A stretch of 16,000 nucleotides of DNA from Novosphingobium sp. (GCA_009885425.1 VFKS01000475.1:1-16000), one strand, 5' to 3'; positions 8,201 to 16,000 are shown, counted from the stretch's first letter. Notes: generated from the sequence alone by a model not told the origin. Made by a program: numbers and translations.

Positions 8201-9956
8201 AGCCAAATCCCATGCCGAGCGCGCACGAATGTTTGCGCTGCCGCGTTCCAGCTGGGACGATTACGACAAGAAGCTGATCTCGAAGGGCGGCGGGGTGTTC
8301 CCACGCAGCGCCAAGGAAATCCCGCTAAGCAAGGAAGTCCGCGAAGCGCTGGGGATCGAAGCCGAAACCATTGATCCCGACAGCCTGATCACCGCGATCC
8401 TCAAGGCCGAGATCGACCTGCTGTGGTTCGGCGGGATCGGCACATATGTGAAAAGCAGCGCTGAAAACAACGTCGCTGTCGGCGATCCGGCCAACGATGG
8501 CTTGCGGGTCGACGGGGCCGATCTGCGTTGCAAGGTGATCGGCGAAGGGGCCAATCTGGGCACCACCCAGGCCGGCCGGATCGAATTCGCCCAGCACGGC
8601 GGGCGGATCAACACCGATTTTATCGACAATTCAGCCGGGGTCGATTGCTCGGACAACGAGGTCAACATCAAGATCGCGCTGGCCGGGGCCAAGCGTGCCG
8701 GGCGGTTGACCGAGCCGGCGCGGGTCAAGCTACTGTCCAGCATGACCGACGAGGTTTCGGCAATCGTGCTCGAAGACAACCGGCTGCAGGCGCTGGCGCT
8801 GTCGATTGCCCAGGCTGGCGGATCTGCGGCGACCGCATCGCATTTGCGGCTGATCGAGACGCTCGAAGCTTCGGGCCAGCTGGACCGCAAGACCGAAGGG
8901 CTGGCCGAGGCCGAAGCCTATCAGCGCCGCGCCGCTGATGGCCGGGGGCTGACCCGGCCCGAGCTGGCAGTGCTGCTGTCGAGCGCCAAACTGGCGCTTC
9001 AGGCGGCCATCGAAGCCTCTCCGCTGCCCGATGATCCGGGGCTTGAGGCCGAACTGCTGGCTGCGTTCCCTGAACCGATGCGGGTCAAGTTCAAACGCGA
9101 TATTCTCGATCACCGACTGCGGCGCGAGATTATCGCGACCAAGCTCGCCAACCGCTTGGTCAACCGGCTCGGGCTGATCCATCCATTTGAACTGGCCGAA
9201 GAAGAAGGCGCTAGCCTGGCCCAGACTGCTGCTGCTTTCGTCGCAGCAGAACAGCTGTTCGGCATGGCCGCAACCTGGCAGAGGCTTGAAACCGCGCCGA
9301 TGAGCGAAGGCGCCCGGATCATGCTGTTTGACCGCGCCGCAGCCGCGCTGTCCGACCATATCGCTGACCTGCTGCGGATTGGCGGGCACACCTGTGAACC
9401 GTCCAAACTGGTGGCCACCTTGCAGGTCGGCGTGGCCGAATTGACCCACGATCCTGATAGCCTGCTGTCGCACGAAGTGCGTGCCCAATCGGGCCGGATG
9501 CGCGATGCGCTGGCCGAAGCTGGGGCGCCGCCAACTGAAGCCGCGCTGGTGGTGCAATTGCAGGATGTCGATGGCTCGGTCGGGATCGCTCAATTGGCGC
9601 GCGAAACCGGCTGCATGGCCCGGGCAATCACTGCCGCGTTCGGCGATCTGGGCACACGCTTGCGGCTCGACTGGGCCCAGCAGACCGCCGCCCGGATGAG
9701 CCCGTCGGACCCGTGGGAACGCTTGCTGGTCAACGGCCTGGCTCGCGATTTCCAGCAGATGCGGATCGACTTCCTGCGCCGGACGATGGCCGGCAAATGC
9801 GATCCCGCCATAGCGGTTGCGCGCTGGGCCGAAGCGCAAGGCGAGGGTATCGCCCAGTTCCGAAACGTCGTTGCCCGCGCGCAGACCGCCGTTCCGGTGG
9901 CCCCGGCGATGCTGGCGCAATTGGCCAGTCAGGCGCGAAATTTGCTGGGGCGTTAG
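5271..9956 (+). CDS. gdhZ: NAD-dependent glutamate dehydrogenase, large (about 170 kDa) class
   Basis: This 1561-residue protein is the large NAD-specific glutamate dehydrogenase, which deaminates glutamate to 2-oxoglutarate and ammonium in the cytoplasm. It is a little short but within the usual size of about 1550-1620. The long N-terminal regulatory part has ACT-like segments: [15 protein letters not shown] near 71-85 and [16 protein letters not shown] near 374-389. The catalytic core shows [17 protein letters not shown] (from 764), the lysine region with Lys790 and Lys800 in [23 protein letters not shown] (Asp942/Asp946, the catalytic Asp region), GGIGTY (1054-1059) and GEGANLG (1091-1097) in the nucleotide-binding half. 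A helical C-terminal domain follows to the end. The ATG at 5271 is preceded by AGGAG, part of a hairpin. The gene stands alone and its stop overlaps that of queG on the other strand. The symbol follows the Caulobacter homologue; elsewhere the family is called gdhB or GDH-180. Confidence 0.96.
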   Translation: MSSQKSSKSALTKAMAARLSVSLLPGDEPFGVGGLDKAAEFMVAAADNRAAGTAAIVIESIAGAAGERFMRLALINDDMPFLVDSIAATIAAHGLAIDRLLHPVLAVRRDAKGKLSDVVEGDAAGEKRESMVYIETSRADARQRRALEQALEATLADVRVAVQDWPKMQDVMAIDADGCADSEGAALLRWFKDGMLTQLGHVTRNRDGSQSEALGICRKSAKSLLGPISYDRAFAWFEDQQKGARVPLIVKSNLIAQVHRRTQLDLFILPRYVKGRLAALSVHAGIWTSAALAASPTQVPRLRSHLADLAKRFGFSAQGHAGKTLAHVLTQLPHDLMVSFSDAEIERITTATMSLTDRPRPKLALVCAALERHLFAFVWVPRDLMSTATRLQVAAMLVEAANAPLLDWSTAIDGNLALIRFVLDLPEVATLPDEAALDARLGAILRGWADAVEAEIAASEEPSRAAAMASRYAESFPLAYRTAYGAAEAAIDIARLRRVAGDGEDGPLRDARLHKVAGDEPGVLRLKLYQRSGSLALSDAVPALENFGFRVIEDVPTELDGGKLGTIHDFVLAAPAGLEPAALLGRAGEIEPAISEVLNGDAEDDPFNRLITAAALGARQANWLRAWYRYLRQAGLNYSVPTAVDALQHAPTVTRGVIALFTCRHDPAFKGDRAKAESAAQDAIRAGLAQVTAINDDRLLRQFRSLVEATLRTNAFAPAGAQALAFKLDSSMVPGLPKPLPWREISVYSRRVEGIHLRSGPVARGGLRWSDRRDDFRTEVLGLMKAQKVKNAVIVPAGAKGGFYPKQLPDPSRAETGGRDGWLTEGKESYKLFIRTLLSITDNIVDGKVVHPADVTIRDGEDPYFVVAADKGTATFSDTANAIAEEHDFWLDDAFASGGSKGYDHKAMGITAKGAWLSVQRHFLEMGVDVQADPIRVAGCGDMSGDVFGNGMLLSKAIKLVAAFDHRHIFLDPNPDAAKSHAERARMFALPRSSWDDYDKKLISKGGGVFPRSAKEIPLSKEVREALGIEAETIDPDSLITAILKAEIDLLWFGGIGTYVKSSAENNVAVGDPANDGLRVDGADLRCKVIGEGANLGTTQAGRIEFAQHGGRINTDFIDNSAGVDCSDNEVNIKIALAGAKRAGRLTEPARVKLLSSMTDEVSAIVLEDNRLQALALSIAQAGGSAATASHLRLIETLEASGQLDRKTEGLAEAEAYQRRAADGRGLTRPELAVLLSSAKLALQAAIEASPLPDDPGLEAELLAAFPEPMRVKFKRDILDHRLRREIIATKLANRLVNRLGLIHPFELAEEEGASLAQTAAAFVAAEQLFGMAATWQRLETAPMSEGARIMLFDRAAAALSDHIADLLRIGGHTCEPSKLVATLQVGVAELTHDPDSLLSHEVRAQSGRMRDALAEAGAPPTEAALVVQLQDVDGSVGIAQLARETGCMARAITAAFGDLGTRLRLDWAQQTAARMSPSDPWERLLVNGLARDFQQMRIDFLRRTMAGKCDPAIAVARWAEAQGEGIAQFRNVVARAQTAVPVAPAMLAQLASQARNLLGR

Positions 9957-11023
9957 GCCGTCAGTTCAGCAAGGGCCCAGATGGATGCCTCTGCGACAAC
10001 CGGGTCGGGATCGTTCAACAGCGCCCGAACCGGTTCCAGCAGCGCTGCATCGCGGCTGTTCCCGGCGGCATAGAGGCAGTTGCGGACAAAGCGGTTGCGC
10101 CCGATCCGCTTGATCGGGGAGCCGGAAAACAGTTTGCGGAAACCGGCGTCGTCGAGCGCCAGCAGGTCCGCCAGCTTGGGCGCGGCCAGTTCGGCGCGGG
10201 GCAGGAACGCCTGCATCGCGGCGGAGCTCTGCGCGAACTTGTTCCACGGGCAGACCGCCAGACAGTCGTCGCAGCCATAAATCCGGTTGCCCAGCGCCTT
10301 GCGGAATTCCAGCGGTATCGCGTCCTTTAGCTCGATCGTCAGGTACGAAATACAGCGCCGCGCATCGAGCTGGTAGGGTGCCGGAAAGGCCGCGGTCGGG
10401 CAGGCGCTCTGGCAGGCCGTGCACGATCCGCAATGGTCCTGCTCCGGCTGATCCGGCTCGAACGCCAGCGTGGTATAGATCGCGCCCAGGAACAGCCACG
10501 AGCCGTGCTCCTGACTGACCAGATTGGTGTGCTTGCCCTGCCAACCCAGCCCGGCGGCCTGACCCAGCGGCTTTTCCATTACCGGCGCGGTATCGACGAA
10601 CACCTTGACGCCAACCGCGCCGAGGCCCCGCCGCTCGGCCTCTGCAACCAGCCAGCGGGCCAGGGCCTTCTCGGCCTTTTTGACCGTATCGTGATAATCA
10701 CCGCCTTGGGCATAGACCGAGATTCGCGCCCGGTCGGGCGATCCGGCCAGCGCCAGCGGATCGGCCTCGGGGGCGTAACTCATCCCCAGCGCAATTACGC
10801 TGCGGGCTTCGGCCCACAGCCCCTGCGGACTGCGGCGGTGGTGGAGGCGGGTTTCCATCCACTCCATCGCGCCGTGCATCCCATCGCCCAGCCACTGCTC
10901 GAGCCGGGCGGCGGCCAGCGGGTTCTCTGCCGCCGGGGCAATCGCACAAGCGCCAAAGCCCAACCGCCGGGCTTCGGCGATCAGATCCTGCTTGAGTTGG
11001 CCCAGAGTAGCGGTGTTAACCAA
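9953..11023 (-). CDS. queG: Epoxyqueuosine reductase QueG
   Basis: QueG carries out the last step of queuosine synthesis, reducing epoxyqueuosine to queuosine in the wobble position of GUN-anticodon tRNAs, using cobalamin and two [4Fe-4S] clusters. The 356-residue protein has the expected order. An N-terminal cobalamin-binding domain includes SVIALGMSY (75-83) and [26 protein letters not shown] (143-168, split motif; Asp144 matches the proposed catalytic acid). The ferredoxin-like part has [12 protein letters not shown] (Cys198, 201, 204, 208) and [11 protein letters not shown] (Cys251, 254, 258) plus Cys224. A C-terminal HEAT-like segment (about 314-354) follows. The start is a TTG at 11023: an in-frame TGA lies 18 bases upstream of it and no ATG fits. 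AGGAG on the minus strand (11035-11039) sits 11 bases before it, slightly far. The gene ends in TAA inside the glutamate dehydrogenase stop. Confidence 0.95.
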   Translation of the reverse strand: MVNTATLGQLKQDLIAEARRLGFGACAIAPAAENPLAAARLEQWLGDGMHGAMEWMETRLHHRRSPQGLWAEARSVIALGMSYAPEADPLALAGSPDRARISVYAQGGDYHDTVKKAEKALARWLVAEAERRGLGAVGVKVFVDTAPVMEKPLGQAAGLGWQGKHTNLVSQEHGSWLFLGAIYTTLAFEPDQPEQDHCGSCTACQSACPTAAFPAPYQLDARRCISYLTIELKDAIPLEFRKALGNRIYGCDDCLAVCPWNKFAQSSAAMQAFLPRAELAAPKLADLLALDDAGFRKLFSGSPIKRIGRNRFVRNCLYAAGNSRDAALLEPVRALLNDPDPVVAEASIWALAELTA

Positions 11024-11091
11024 ACTTGCTGTTGCTCCTGTTCACAAGCACTCCATAGTGGGCTGGAGCAATGAAGCTAGGGGATCGACTA
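11024..11091. promoter_or_regulatory. Divergent promoter region between queG and the ABC exporter
   Basis: These 68 bases must carry both promoters. On the plus strand TTGCTC (11032-11037) and CATAGT (11054-11059), 16 bases apart, are a weak match to a sigma-70 promoter placed suitably for the exporter. AGGGGA at 11079-11084 is a good SD seven bases before the ATG at 11092, and decides that start. The minus-strand SD of queG (11035-11039) overlaps the plus-strand -35 candidate. Confidence 0.3.
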
Positions 11092-12045
11092 ATGACGAGC
11101 AACGCGGCGGATCGCCCGCTGGCGATTGAAGCGCGGGGGCTGGTCAAGCGGTTCGACGGCTTCACCGCGGTTGACGGCGTCGATATTTCGGTCCCCGAAG
11201 GATCGATCTATGGGATCCTTGGTCCCAATGGCGCGGGCAAAACCACCACGCTCAGGATGCTGCTGGGGATCATTGATCCTGACGAAGGCATTCGCCGGGT
11301 GCTGGGTCATGATCGCCCGCACGAAATCGCCCACACCATCGGCTATCTGCCCGAAGAGCGTGGGTTGTACCCTTCGATGAAAGCCTATGAAGCGATCGGT
11401 TTTCTGGGTGCACTGCGCGGTCTGCCGCTGGCCGAAGGGCGGCGGCGGGGCAAGCAGTTGCTTGAGGAAAACGGACTGGGCTATGCGATCGACCGGCAGA
11501 TCCGCCAGCTGTCCAAGGGCATGGCCCAGCAGGTCCAGCTGCTCGGCACGCTGGTCCACGAACCCAAATTGGTGGTGTTTGACGAGCCGTTCTCAGGGCT
11601 TGATGCGCTCAATCAGGGCAAGCTCGAACGGATGATCCGAGCGCTGGCCGCAAAAGGCACCACGGTGATCTTCTCCACTCACGTGATCGCCCATGCCGAG
11701 CGATTGTGTGATGAAGTGGCGATTATCGCCGGGGGCAAGGTCCCGTTTGCAGGGCCGGTCGATGTCGCGCGTGATCGGATCCGGCCTCAAGTGCGGCTCG
11801 AAACGCGTGAGCAGGACGGCGTGTGGCGCAATGCGCTGCCCACTGACGCCCGCCACGAAGGCCGCCACTGGTATTTCTCGCTCCCCGAAACCGGGATCGA
11901 GCCGTTGCTGCGCGCGTTGATCGAAGGCGAGGCCGGGATCCTCTCGCTCTCGATCGAGCGCGCGGGCCTGCACGATGCCTTTGTCGCGATTGCCGGCGAA
12001 GCGGCCGCCCGCGCGCTGGAAGCAGAACCTGAGGAGGCCGAATAA
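11092..12045 (+). CDS. ABC-2 exporter ATP-binding protein (NatA-like)
   Basis: This is the nucleotide-binding subunit, 317 residues, of a two-component ABC exporter. Motifs are the Walker A GPNGAGKTT (44-52), a Q-loop region GYLPEERGLYPS (84-95) in which Glu replaces the usual Gln, the signature LSKGM (140-144) in place of LSGGQ, Walker B LVVFDEPFSGLD (160-171) with catalytic Glu165, and the H-loop His197 in FSTHV. These variants are characteristic of the NatA/YhaQ sodium or antibiotic exporter branch rather than defects. A C-terminal extension (about 225-317) matches the accessory domain of that branch. I chose the ATG at 11092, which has AGGGGA seven bases upstream; an in-frame ATG at 11071 would add seven residues but has its GGAG only two bases away. 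The stop overlaps the permease start (TAATG). The exported substrate is unknown. Confidence 0.93.
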   Translation: MTSNAADRPLAIEARGLVKRFDGFTAVDGVDISVPEGSIYGILGPNGAGKTTTLRMLLGIIDPDEGIRRVLGHDRPHEIAHTIGYLPEERGLYPSMKAYEAIGFLGALRGLPLAEGRRRGKQLLEENGLGYAIDRQIRQLSKGMAQQVQLLGTLVHEPKLVVFDEPFSGLDALNQGKLERMIRALAAKGTTVIFSTHVIAHAERLCDEVAIIAGGKVPFAGPVDVARDRIRPQVRLETREQDGVWRNALPTDARHEGRHWYFSLPETGIEPLLRALIEGEAGILSLSIERAGLHDAFVAIAGEAAARALEAEPEEAE

Positions 12046-13283
12046 TGAGCACTGCCCCCGTGAATGGCCGCCTCTCGCGCCTCGCCGCAGCCTATGTCAT
12101 CGCCCGGCGCGATTTCACTGCGATCCTGTTTTCGCGCAGTTTCATCTTCTTCCTGCTCGGCCCACTGTTTATGATCGGGCTGATGAGCTTGGCGGGCGGG
12201 ATCGGGCAGCAGGTCCGCCAGAACGCCAGCCGGCCCGAACTGGGCGTGGCGATGGCGCCGGCCGATGCCGCCGCGATGGTCAAGGCCCAGCGGGTGTTGG
12301 CCCAGCAGATCGGCGCCTCGATGCCGACGTTGGTGGTGATCCGCGAAATCAAGCCCGGCGAAGTCTTCGATCCGGTCGCCGAAATGAAAAGCAACCGCGC
12401 CAATCTGGCCGCGATTGTCACCGGCACACTGGAACGACCGGTGTTGACCGGGCCGGACGGCCGGATCGCCGATTGGCAGGGCCGGGTCGGGTTGCTCGCG
12501 GCCCATGCGCTGGGGCGCGGACCAACAGTGTTTCCGCCGGTGACGCTGGCGGGCATTGCGACCTCGACAGCCGATCAGACCTCGGGCCAGCGCTCTACCG
12601 CCCAGATCGGACAAATGGTGCTGTTCATGCTGATGACGATCCTGGCCGGGATGGTGCTGTCCAATCTGGTCGAGGAAAAGGGCAACAAGATCATCGAAGT
12701 GCTGGCCGCAGCGATCCCGATGGATGCGGTGTTCATGGGCAAACTGTTTGCGATGCTGGCGGTCTCGATGGTCGGGATCGCGGTTTGGGGACTGGCCGGC
12801 AGCGCGTTGTGGTTCGGGCTGGGTAACGGTGTGACCAACTATCCGGCTCCGGCGATCGGCTGGCCTATGTTCCTGGCGCTGGGGGTGATCTACTTTGCGA
12901 TGGGCTATCTGCTGCTCGGCTCGATCTTCCTGGCGATCGGCTCGCTCGCCACCACGGTGCGCGAAGTGCAGACGCTGTCGATGCCGGTTACTGTCTTGCA
13001 ACTGCTCAACTTCCTGTTCGCCAACTTTGCGGTGGCCATGCCCGGCACCTGGGTCGAGAAGCTGGCGATGGCAGTGCCATTTTCCTCGCCCTTTGCGATG
13101 CTCGCCTACGGTGCGCAACATGCCGAACTATGGCCCCATGCCGTCGCCGTCTGGTGGCAGCTGCTGTGGGTTGCGCTGCTGGTCCGCGCTGGGGCGGCGC
13201 TGTTCAAAAAGCGGGTGATGCAAAGCGGCCCAGCCGGAACCGAGAAGAAGCGCGGGTTGCTGCAGCGGTTCCGCGCGGCCTGA
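12045..13283 (+). CDS. ABC-2 type transporter permease (NatB-like)
   Basis: This 412-residue integral membrane protein is the partner of the ATPase just upstream. It has one N-terminal membrane helix (about 31-51) preceded by an amphipathic stretch with ARRDF. A periplasmic domain follows (about 52-186). Then come five or six helices near 187-208, 233-258, 272-298, 312-332, possibly 340-356, and 368-388. The loop NLVEEKGNKIIEVLAAAIP (207-225) after the second helix is the hallmark of the ABC-2 family, where EEK-N-IIE-L links to the ATPase. A basic tail (KKRGLLQRFR) ends the protein. Translation is coupled: the ATG at 12045 shares one base with the ATPase stop, and GAGGAGG at 12031-12037 gives a strong SD seven bases before it. 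Topology fits an efflux system for ions, drugs or lipids. The substrate cannot be told. Confidence 0.92.
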   Translation: MSTAPVNGRLSRLAAAYVIARRDFTAILFSRSFIFFLLGPLFMIGLMSLAGGIGQQVRQNASRPELGVAMAPADAAAMVKAQRVLAQQIGASMPTLVVIREIKPGEVFDPVAEMKSNRANLAAIVTGTLERPVLTGPDGRIADWQGRVGLLAAHALGRGPTVFPPVTLAGIATSTADQTSGQRSTAQIGQMVLFMLMTILAGMVLSNLVEEKGNKIIEVLAAAIPMDAVFMGKLFAMLAVSMVGIAVWGLAGSALWFGLGNGVTNYPAPAIGWPMFLALGVIYFAMGYLLLGSIFLAIGSLATTVREVQTLSMPVTVLQLLNFLFANFAVAMPGTWVEKLAMAVPFSSPFAMLAYGAQHAELWPHAVAVWWQLLWVALLVRAGAALFKKRVMQSGPAGTEKKRGLLQRFRAA

Positions 13284-13287
13284 CGTT

Positions 13288-13308
13288 GGCGATCGGCAGT
13301 TCATCGCC
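13288..13308. promoter_or_regulatory. Inverted repeat downstream of the permease, upstream of the P450 promoter
   Basis: GGCGAT (13288-13293) and ATCGCC (13303-13308) form a perfect six-base inverted repeat with a nine-base centre, four bases after the permease stop and six bases before the TTGACA of the P450 promoter. No T-run follows, so a terminator is unlikely. A regulator-binding site next to the -35 is possible. Confidence 0.35.
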
Positions 13309-13314
13309 CCACTA

Positions 13315-13344
13315 TTGACATTTCGGTAAGTTAAGCTGGATAAG
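13315..13344 (+). promoter_or_regulatory. Sigma-70-like promoter for the P450 gene
   Basis: TTGACA at 13315-13320 is a perfect -35. GATAAG at 13339-13344, 18 bases further on, matches four of six -10 positions. Transcription would start near 13351, leaving a leader of about 45 bases before the ATG at 13396. This suggests the P450 is transcribed independently of the exporter. Confidence 0.5.
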
Positions 13345-13395
13345 TCTCTGGAAGCAACGTATCCGCCAAAGGTGCGGGCAGTGGAGAGAAACGCG

Positions 13396-14730
13396 ATGGC
13401 CACTCAGGCAACCAGCCCCGAACCGTTCACCTATCGCACCTCGCCGACCGCGACCGAGGCGTTCGAGGCTTGGCTCAAGGATCACGGACAGGAACTGCCC
13501 AAGTCCACCCACCCTCGCGACGTTTCGCGCAGTGACATCTATGTCGAGGATCGCTGGCAGCCGATTTTCGCCGAAATGCGCGCGAATGAGCCGGTAAACT
13601 TCGTGCCCGAATCGCCCTATGGGCCTTACTGGAACATCACCACTTCCAAGGCGATCCAGCACGTCGAGGCGCTGCCCGAACTGTTTTCCTCGTCATGGGA
13701 GAACGGCGGGATCACTATCACCGAACCACCCGCCGATGTGACCCCGGAACAGCTGGCCGAGCGCCGCCTGCCGATGTTTATCGCGATGGACCGGCCCGAG
13801 CACACCGGCCAACGCCGCACCGTCGCCCCGGCCTTTACCCCGGCCGAGATCGACAGACTGGCCGGGGAAGTGCGGATGCGCACGGCCACCACGCTGGATT
13901 CGTTGCCCTATGGCGAACAGTTCGACTGGGTCGACAAGGTTTCGGTTGAACTGACAACGGGCATGCTGGCACTGCTGTTCGGCTTTCCGTGGAAAGACCG
14001 CCGCCTGCTGACCTACTGGTCGGACTGGGCCGGAGACGCAGAACTGAGCTTTGCGCGCGAACTGAATGAGACCCGCTGGGAAATTTTCCAGGAGATGGCC
14101 CACTATTTCAAGACGCTTTGGATTGACCGGATGGGCAAGGAGCCCACCCGCGATCTGATCTCGATGATGATCCATTCCGATGCGATGAACCACATGAGCC
14201 CGCAGGAATTCATGGGCAACCTGATCCTGCTGATCGTCGGCGGCAATGATACCACCCGCAACACCATGTCAGGGATCATCCACGGGCTCGACAGCTTCCC
14301 CGATCAGCGCGCGCTGTTTGAGGCCGATCCTGCGGTGATCCCCAATGCAGTCCAGGAAATCATCCGGTTCCAGACTCCGCTGGCCCATATGCGCCGTACC
14401 GCAACCGCTGACACCGAACTGTTCGGTCATCAGGTCAAAAAGGGTGACAAACTGATCCTGTGGTACATTTCGGCCAACCGCGATGAAGAGGTCTTTACCG
14501 ATCCCGACAAGGTGATCCTGAACCGCGACAACGCGCGCCGGAACCTGTCGTTCGGGTACGGCATTCACCGCTGCGTCGGCGCGCGGCTGGCCGAATTACA
14601 GCTCAAGATCCTGATGGAAGAGATGCACAAGCGGCGGATGCGGGTGAACGTCACCGGCAAGGTCGAGCGGGTGCGCGCCAACTTCGTCCACGGCTTCCGC
14701 AAGATGGAAGTGACCTTGGAGAAGTTCTAA
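13396..14730 (+). CDS. Cytochrome P450, CYP153-like (alkane/fatty-acid terminal hydroxylase family)
   Basis: This 444-residue soluble P450 carries the I-helix motif VGGNDTT (281-287), the ExxR pair EIIR (Glu321, Arg324) and the heme loop FGYGIHRCVG with axial Cys393. Several stretches are CYP153-like: DRWQPIFAEMR (52-62), ESPYGPYWNIT (72-82), LPMFIAMDRPEH (125-136) and FDWVDKVSVELTT (176-188). CYP153 enzymes hydroxylate the end carbon of medium-chain alkanes, fatty acids or related compounds, taking electrons from a ferredoxin and ferredoxin reductase. Neither partner is encoded in this window. The start is ATG 13396, with GGAG at 13383-13386 nine bases upstream; a GTG at 13372 would add eight residues but lacks an SD. 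It has its own promoter-like element. The TAA overlaps the stop of the convergent gene. Family confident; exact subfamily and substrate uncertain. Confidence 0.93.
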   Translation: MATQATSPEPFTYRTSPTATEAFEAWLKDHGQELPKSTHPRDVSRSDIYVEDRWQPIFAEMRANEPVNFVPESPYGPYWNITTSKAIQHVEALPELFSSSWENGGITITEPPADVTPEQLAERRLPMFIAMDRPEHTGQRRTVAPAFTPAEIDRLAGEVRMRTATTLDSLPYGEQFDWVDKVSVELTTGMLALLFGFPWKDRRLLTYWSDWAGDAELSFARELNETRWEIFQEMAHYFKTLWIDRMGKEPTRDLISMMIHSDAMNHMSPQEFMGNLILLIVGGNDTTRNTMSGIIHGLDSFPDQRALFEADPAVIPNAVQEIIRFQTPLAHMRRTATADTELFGHQVKKGDKLILWYISANRDEEVFTDPDKVILNRDNARRNLSFGYGIHRCVGARLAELQLKILMEEMHKRRMRVNVTGKVERVRANFVHGFRKMEVTLEKF

Positions 14731-16000
14731 GGCTTGACTGCCCAGACCAATAGCCCGCTGTCTTTGGGCATCGCCACCGGCTCGAGCCAGCTTGGCGCCT
14801 GCCCCGCGCTGAGCTGCGCCATCAAGCCTTGCGGGGCGGCCTTGCGGTAAATCGCGGCTTCGGCCAAGCCCGGGCAAATCGCGACATAACGCGCCCTGCG
14901 ACCGCGCACGATCGCCTCGGCTTTGGCCGGATCGGCTGTGAAAGCGGCAATGACATCATGCAACGCTTGCGGGGCGCGGTGATGCGCCGTCGCCACCACT
15001 TTGTGCCGGCTGTGGAGCAGCAGCATCGGCCCGTTGTCGATCGGGGCAAAGATCGTGGCGGGCGCGACAGCGCCAAGCGCCGGGCCGGCCTTGGGAATAT
15101 CGCAGACGAATTGGGCCGAGGGAGAGGCTGCGGGGCCGGTTCGATCCAGCACGCGCCCAGCCATCAGCGGCAGGTCGGGCAACACCACCAGCACCGCCAC
15201 AGCGATCAGGCCGATCCGTTTGGGCGCAAAGCGCATGGCCCGTGCCCGGACAATCCAGTCACGCAGCAGCCAGCCCAGCGGAATGGCACCAAGCGCGGCA
15301 GCAAACCCGGCCGAGCGGCTGACCACCAGCCCCAGCGCCAAGGCTCCGGCCATGATCAGAGCGTACTCGCCCCAGAACCGCCCCAGCCAGCCGCTGTTGC
15401 GCTGCCACAATTGGACTGCGGCATAGAGCCCCACAAGCGGCGGCACCACCAGCCGCAGTGCGGCGCCGAGGTCTTGCCGCCAGACCGGCATCCCTTCGCG
15501 GATATTGGCGTACCAGAACTGCTGGACCAGCGGATCGAGCATCACGAACGGCCCGCGTGAGCACTGCGGCGCCAGGGCCAGCAGCACGGCCACTGCCGCC
15601 GCTGCAATCGCTGCCATAGCGATGGCCAGCGCGGCGCGCGGAATAGGCGAGGCCAGGCCGAGCAGGCTCAGCCCGCTTGCGGCCGCCAGAAGTGCGGCGA
15701 GGTAGGCCGGAGACAGCGTATCGCAATGCGGCGCCAGATCGGCGATCCAGCGGGTCGCGGCGAAGGCCAGCAGCGCAGTCACTGCCAGCGTACGGATATA
15801 GTGCAGGCACAGCGCCTTGGCCTTGGGATCCAGCAGCCAGCGCAGCGCCAGAACCGTGCCGATCAGCGCGGCGATCGGCAGCAGTTCCAGGCTGATCGTC
15901 AGACCCAGCGCCATGGCTATTCCGGCCAGCCGGCCGCCGGTCTTCTCGCTCCGCGCGGCCAGGCCGTTGAGCGCGGCCAGCAAGGCGACGATTTGCCAGC
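14727..16000 (-). CDS. Polytopic membrane protein, GT-C-like, function unknown (5' end missing)
   Basis: The frame enters from the right edge with no start inside the window and ends at TAG 14727-14729, giving 423 visible residues. A TTG at 15983 is in frame but has coding-like sequence before it, so it is probably internal. The protein has about eight hydrophobic segments in its first two thirds, among them GIAMALGLTISLELLPIAAL and YALIMAGALALGLVVS, then a soluble C-terminal region of about 140 residues. That tail includes LLLHSRHKVVATAHHRAPQ, a His-rich stretch, and ARYVAICPGL near the end. The layout (helical bundle plus periplasmic tail) recalls GT-C glycosyltransferase-type proteins, and I associate similar proteins with Sphingomonadales, where they lack a proven function. 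The catalytic acidic residue expected near the N-terminus would lie outside the window, so the transferase idea cannot be tested here. Confidence 0.75.
   Translation of the reverse strand, partial: WQIVALLAALNGLAARSEKTGGRLAGIAMALGLTISLELLPIAALIGTVLALRWLLDPKAKALCLHYIRTLAVTALLAFAATRWIADLAPHCDTLSPAYLAALLAAASGLSLLGLASPIPRAALAIAMAAIAAAAVAVLLALAPQCSRGPFVMLDPLVQQFWYANIREGMPVWRQDLGAALRLVVPPLVGLYAAVQLWQRNSGWLGRFWGEYALIMAGALALGLVVSRSAGFAAALGAIPLGWLLRDWIVRARAMRFAPKRIGLIAVAVLVVLPDLPLMAGRVLDRTGPAASPSAQFVCDIPKAGPALGAVAPATIFAPIDNGPMLLLHSRHKVVATAHHRAPQALHDVIAAFTADPAKAEAIVRGRRARYVAICPGLAEAAIYRKAAPQGLMAQLSAGQAPSWLEPVAMPKDSGLLVWAVKP

Noticed and set aside
8730..9920. 396-codon minus-strand open frame opposite the C-terminal part of glutamate dehydrogenase
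   Set aside because: Shadow of a conserved gene on the plus strand; no motif, no plausible ribosome-binding site, biased composition.
11071..11091. Earlier ATG for the ABC ATPase
   Set aside because: Its GGAG is only two bases from the ATG, while the ATG at 11092 has AGGGGA at ideal spacing and a more usual N-terminus.
11787..13121. 444-codon minus-strand open frame opposite the ABC exporter genes
   Set aside because: Its product is full of His, Gln, Arg and Gly with no domain, as expected from reading GC-rich codons backwards. The plus strand carries two clear, coupled genes with strong SD sites.
13288..13308. Rho-independent terminator after the permease
   Set aside because: The six-base stem is short and no T-run follows it.
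13372..13395. GTG start for the P450
   Set aside because: No ribosome-binding site precedes it, whereas the ATG at 13396 has GGAG nine bases upstream.
1..16000. CRISPR arrays, insertion sequences, tRNA genes, toxin-antitoxin or phage genes
   Set aside because: No regularly spaced repeats, transposase-like product, tRNA-like fold or small toxin pair was seen; coding density and composition are even throughout.

Overview
The window is dense, high-GC bacterial chromosome: ten protein genes, no intergenic gap longer than about 130 bases, and no sign of mobile elements, rRNA, tRNA or CRISPR. Several proteins point to an alphaproteobacterium, most likely a member of the Sphingomonadales: the very large NAD-dependent glutamate dehydrogenase, a CYP153-type P450, and a many-helix membrane protein of a kind I associate with that order. 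This is inference from protein character; no search was run.

Layout. 1-2467 (minus strand): an exported PhoD-type phosphatase followed after 24 bases by a GT-C/GT39-like membrane glycosyltransferase that runs off the left edge. 2563-5139 (plus): a tight three-gene unit of alpha/beta hydrolase, exported TPR protein and luciferase-like flavin monooxygenase, with gaps of 16 bases and then a 4-base GTGA overlap. 5271-9956 (plus): the 1561-residue glutamate dehydrogenase, preceded by a 131-base leader rich in palindromes, with a hairpin over its ribosome-binding site. 9953-11023 (minus): epoxyqueuosine reductase QueG, converging on the dehydrogenase with a 4-base overlap of stop codons. 11092-13283 (plus): a two-gene ABC-2 exporter, ATPase then permease, translationally coupled. 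13396-14730 (plus): a CYP153-like P450 with its own promoter-like sequence. 14727-16000 (minus): a polytopic membrane protein whose N-terminus lies off the right edge, again sharing a 4-base stop overlap with its convergent neighbour.

Most genes belong to known families: glutamate catabolism, tRNA queuosine modification, export, phosphate or phosphodiester scavenging, and terminal hydroxylation of alkanes or fatty acids. I see no clear undescribed defence or mobile system. The points most worth a second look are the glutamate dehydrogenase leader (palindromes, a tiny ORF and an occluded Shine-Dalgarno), the coupled hydrolase/TPR/monooxygenase unit of unknown function, the P450 without nearby redox partners, and the two nested convergent stop overlaps.
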